A DNA stretch of 7,923 nt from Candidatus Rifleibacteriota bacterium (GTDB taxonomy: Bacteria > Muiribacteriota > Ozemobacteria > Ozemobacterales > Ozemobacteraceae): the NCBI GenBank assembly GCA_028691595.1, contig JAQUZA010000131.1, positions 1-7,923 of the forward strand, given 5' to 3'. Positions 5,356 through 7,923 of the stretch are shown here, piece after piece (within the stretch, counting starts at the first letter, position 1; each line of letters begins with the position of its first letter). Position numbers and translations under genes: made by a program. A model generated the notes under the pieces. That model did not search any database and was not told where the DNA came from. It saw only the letters and a program-made list of their open reading frames with translations.

Positions 5356-7542
5356 ATGAAAACCACGTTAAAAAAGTTGTTGCAAGCCTTTTCCCCGGCA
5401 GCCACGCTCCGCGGGAAACGTGGTTTTGTACTTTTTCTGGTCTGCACGTTGGCGCTGGTAATGATGATAATGATTATCGGACTGAGCAGTCATAAAAGTG
5501 GTGCCGTTCTTCAATTAAACCGGACAATCGAGCAGGAACGGGTCGTATTACTGGCTCAGGCAGGCATAAATGAAATGCTGGCGACAGTTAAAGCCGGAGT
5601 TAATGACAGAAACAGCACAATTGGCAGTCGGATTCAAAGTTTCTGGAAATCGAAACCCGGCGATGGAGCCAGGGTTGTCTACAAGGCTGATTTTCCGGCC
5701 TCAGCACTGAAACTGTCAAATAAACTGGTCGATGAATACCTGGGCAAAAAGGGTGAAGTTTCCGGCCAGGTCAGCATTATTGTAACTGAACGGGTTAATG
5801 CGCCGGGCCCCTCATATATTGGCCACGTTGAGTTGATCGGCAAAGCCAGATACAAGGATATACCCGCTGAAATAAGGGTAAAAGAACGCCGCGAAATCAA
5901 AATAGTCGATCTGGCAGACCCCTTTACCGATAAATACGCACTTTTCGTCAAAAGTTTCTGCCGGTCACTGAACAGCCCCAAAAAACGCATCATTGTTCAG
6001 GGTGTAACTCCTGATGACCCGACCAGATACTCTTTTGTCTACCTTGGCAACCGTTCTTACCCTTCCTGTCCTGAGTTTCCACAGGGTGCCCGCAGCGCCA
6101 AAACTCCACCGGTATTACTCGATCTTGATTTCAAAGAAGACCGTCGACTGCTTGGGGGGTTTTACAAACCAGGTTCGTTTCAGACGATTAACAGCCAGTA
6201 TGCCGCCGCCAGCAATGGCAATCTCTTCTTCGTTAACCCGCCATTTCCTTTCTCGACAATCTCAGGTTCCTTTTCTCCGGCCAGCGATTTTCATAAAACC
6301 CCTGAGCTGGTGAACATCTACAAATCAATCATTGATTCGAGCAAAGACTATTCAGCTACCGAGGGTTCACTTGGCTATGTCATCGCCAAAGACTATCAGA
6401 AATCAGGTGGAAACCCGGCAAATTCAGATATCTTCAGATCGCTTGTCAGCTCACTGATGCATAACTGGAAATATTTTTACGGGTATTCTGACTACGCCAG
6501 CATCATGGGTTCAGGCGGGAAATCCTTTACTGATGAACACCCTTTTTCAGGTATCAGCGAATATTTTCACCAGATAAAAACAGCCAATCCTCAAAGGGTT
6601 GCGGGCGGCAAAATGCCGCTGCTGTTCGGCGAAGGCCGTGACATACCCGTTTACGTTGAAGGGCCAGTGCATCTACGCTTTTTCAAGATTGCTTTTGTTG
6701 ATGAAATTAGCATTTCGTTCAATCTGCATGGCGGAAATACCCTCGACGTGCCATTTCCACCGGTTCCGATGCATTACGAGAACCCGGCCGAAACCTTTTC
6801 AGGCAAACAACTCAGCCCGCCGGTAGACAAGCGCACAGACCGTCTCATGTCAATGCCGATCGAACATTTTTCGATCAACAATTTCTTCTTCGGTGCCGGT
6901 GCCACTGCGGCAAAAACCCCAACGGCAGTAAAAAGCGGTATCGAGGGCTACGATGTTTTTCCGGCGTTTGACGAGTCACTTCGCACTGTTTCGCACTTTT
7001 ACCAGACCACAGATCAGTTTATCAGCGACCGTATCAAAAACATAAATGGCAAAAAAACTCTCGATCTTGACGGGGTTCTGTTAATCGTCAATTCTGCCGG
7101 CAAGCCCCTCGACCTGAGTTCGGTGCAAAAATACACCGGCAGGGGCCGCATAATAATGGATGAAGGGCACTGCCACATTGGCAATCTTTCACCGGTAGAC
7201 AGCAAAAATGATTCACTCGGGATTTACCTGATGAGCGGTCGTTTTGTCATCAAATCAGACACCGGCACAGCCAACATCTATGCCTCTCTTGCAGCAACAA
7301 GCTGCTTCAGCGACAACTCTTCAGTATCTTCATCATCAGAAGGGGGCATCGAGTTTGACGGCAAAAGCGTCAACATCTTCGGAAACCTCATGATCGACAA
7401 TCTGTTCGAAATGCGCAATCTTCCCGATGGTGGCCATTTGAAGGTGGTTCATAACCCAAGGTTGTACTTTCCTGACTACCCTGTCAGAGTAAGCATCGGT
7501 GAAACCCGATCTTTGCTGGCGGTTGATTACAATGCTGAATAA
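5356..7542 (+). CDS. GspK/PilX-like minor pseudopilin with a very large extracytoplasmic region
   Basis: A 728-residue protein. Residues 1-23 are a basic leader ending in KRG, followed by Phe24 and a hydrophobic helix to about residue 43, then a polar helix with ER at 61-62 and an AQAG segment. This is a prepilin-type N-terminus with predicted cleavage between Gly23 and Phe24 by prepilin peptidase. Position +5 of the mature protein is Leu28, not Glu, as in GspK and some other minor pseudopilins that cap pilus tips. Residues 85-185 look like a mixed alpha/beta globular region. Residues 190-560 are aromatic-rich with no motif I know. Residues 565-728 have short beta-like repeats with Gly turns (IIMDEGHCHIGN, GIYLMSGRFVI, GIEFDGKSVNIFGNLMI) that may form a beta-helix, separated by a Ser-rich patch (655-661). 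Cysteines C202, C238, C606 and C650 could pair outside the cytoplasm. GspK is usually about 300-350 residues, so this is double size. The start is the only ATG before the leader but lacks a Shine-Dalgarno. The gene overlaps the next ORF by 11 bases. Confidence 0.85.
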   Translation: MKTTLKKLLQAFSPAATLRGKRGFVLFLVCTLALVMMIMIIGLSSHKSGAVLQLNRTIEQERVVLLAQAGINEMLATVKAGVNDRNSTIGSRIQSFWKSKPGDGARVVYKADFPASALKLSNKLVDEYLGKKGEVSGQVSIIVTERVNAPGPSYIGHVELIGKARYKDIPAEIRVKERREIKIVDLADPFTDKYALFVKSFCRSLNSPKKRIIVQGVTPDDPTRYSFVYLGNRSYPSCPEFPQGARSAKTPPVLLDLDFKEDRRLLGGFYKPGSFQTINSQYAAASNGNLFFVNPPFPFSTISGSFSPASDFHKTPELVNIYKSIIDSSKDYSATEGSLGYVIAKDYQKSGGNPANSDIFRSLVSSLMHNWKYFYGYSDYASIMGSGGKSFTDEHPFSGISEYFHQIKTANPQRVAGGKMPLLFGEGRDIPVYVEGPVHLRFFKIAFVDEISISFNLHGGNTLDVPFPPVPMHYENPAETFSGKQLSPPVDKRTDRLMSMPIEHFSINNFFFGAGATAAKTPTAVKSGIEGYDVFPAFDESLRTVSHFYQTTDQFISDRIKNINGKKTLDLDGVLLIVNSAGKPLDLSSVQKYTGRGRIIMDEGHCHIGNLSPVDSKNDSLGIYLMSGRFVIKSDTGTANIYASLAATSCFSDNSSVSSSSEGGIEFDGKSVNIFGNLMIDNLFEMRNLPDGGHLKVVHNPRLYFPDYPVRVSIGETRSLLAVDYNAE

Positions 7543-7923
7543 TAAACATTTACGAGCGTTGTTCATAAAAGTGATGGCCGTGTCATTCATATTGACGCTG
7601 TTGTTAGCCGCCCCGTATATATCACGCAAAGCCCCTGAGCTTCTTCAGTCGCTTGCCCAAAAAGGCCAGCCCGAAAATAATCAGGAAAGTACCCAAACAA
7701 ATATTCCAGCTGAAGCCTCTAACGGTGAACTCGAAGAATTGATGGCTACCCGCAAAGCATCAGGCAAACAGGTTAAGCCCTCATTTGACACAATGCCTGT
7801 CGAACTGTTTCCTTCAAACCAGGCATTTGCACTGGATTTTCACAAACTGCCCGTTGACAACCTTGTACCTCAGCAGCCTGAAGTGACTAGAACTGCTGCC
7901 GCCCTAATCAAACAGCATAAAGA
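7532..7923 (+). CDS. Membrane-anchored or secreted protein of unknown function (3' end cut by window edge)
   Basis: ATG at 7532 opens a frame that stays open to the right edge: 130 complete codons plus two bases. Residues 1-14 are basic and residues 15-28 a hydrophobic core ending in LLAAP, so this is a signal peptide or an N-terminal anchor with a short cytoplasmic tail. After it comes a Gln/Asn/Glu-rich, low-complexity linker (41-85), then a more ordered stretch with LFPSNQAFALDF around 92-103 and many Pro residues. There are no cysteines in the visible part, so it is not a lipoprotein. It starts inside the last 11 bases of the pseudopilin-like gene with a weak GGCGG about 9 bases upstream, which indicates translational coupling and a shared function, perhaps as a partner in the same pilus-like assembly. 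The short linker-rich N-terminus resembles anchored GspC/PilP-type proteins in layout only; no homology is claimed. Confidence 0.75.
   Translation, partial: MLNNKHLRALFIKVMAVSFILTLLLAAPYISRKAPELLQSLAQKGQPENNQESTQTNIPAEASNGELEELMATRKASGKQVKPSFDTMPVELFPSNQAFALDFHKLPVDNLVPQQPEVTRTAAALIKQHK

Noticed and set aside
1..7923. Mobile element, CRISPR array or prophage remnant
   Set aside because: No transposase, integrase, spaced direct repeats, terminal inverted repeats or sharp composition change was seen in the window.

Overview
This 7.9 kb bacterial chromosome segment holds two divergently transcribed blocks that meet at a short intergenic region around position 4050. No tRNA, rRNA, CRISPR array, transposase, integrase or phage gene is visible, and composition looks fairly even throughout.

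Minus-strand block (positions 1-3986). In transcription order it carries lgt (prolipoprotein diacylglyceryl transferase), hprK (HPr kinase/phosphorylase), yvcK (CofD-like factor with an added N-terminal membrane anchor) and whiA (cut by the left window edge). The genes are tightly packed: hprK and yvcK share one base in a TGATG junction, and whiA starts 8 bases after the yvcK stop. They are therefore probably one operon. The set joins lipoprotein lipidation, carbon-flux sensing, control of envelope synthesis and a cell-division/chromosome factor. Clusters of hprK, lgt, yvcK and whiA are best known from Firmicutes, but the sequences here are divergent.

Plus-strand block (4125-7923). First comes a 355-residue secreted, alanine-rich protein that I do not recognise. 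It has its own extended -10 promoter and a strong Shine-Dalgarno, and is followed by a large terminator-like hairpin and then a second, smaller one. Next is a 728-residue protein with a prepilin-type N-terminus of the GspK/PilX kind (class III leader, no Glu at +5) and a very large extracytoplasmic region. Overlapping its stop is the start of a membrane-anchored or secreted protein that runs off the right edge. The last two genes look translationally coupled and may contribute to a type IV pilus or type II secretion-like machine.

Organism: a bacterium of moderate GC. A Firmicutes-style lgt-hprK-yvcK-whiA cluster beside a GspK/PilX-like pseudopilin suggests a deep-branching, possibly two-membraned lineage (for example a Riflebacteria-like candidate phylum). 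This is a low-confidence guess that needs a phylogeny. The least explained parts are the secreted alanine-rich protein, the giant pseudopilin-like protein with its overlapping partner, and the double hairpin between them.
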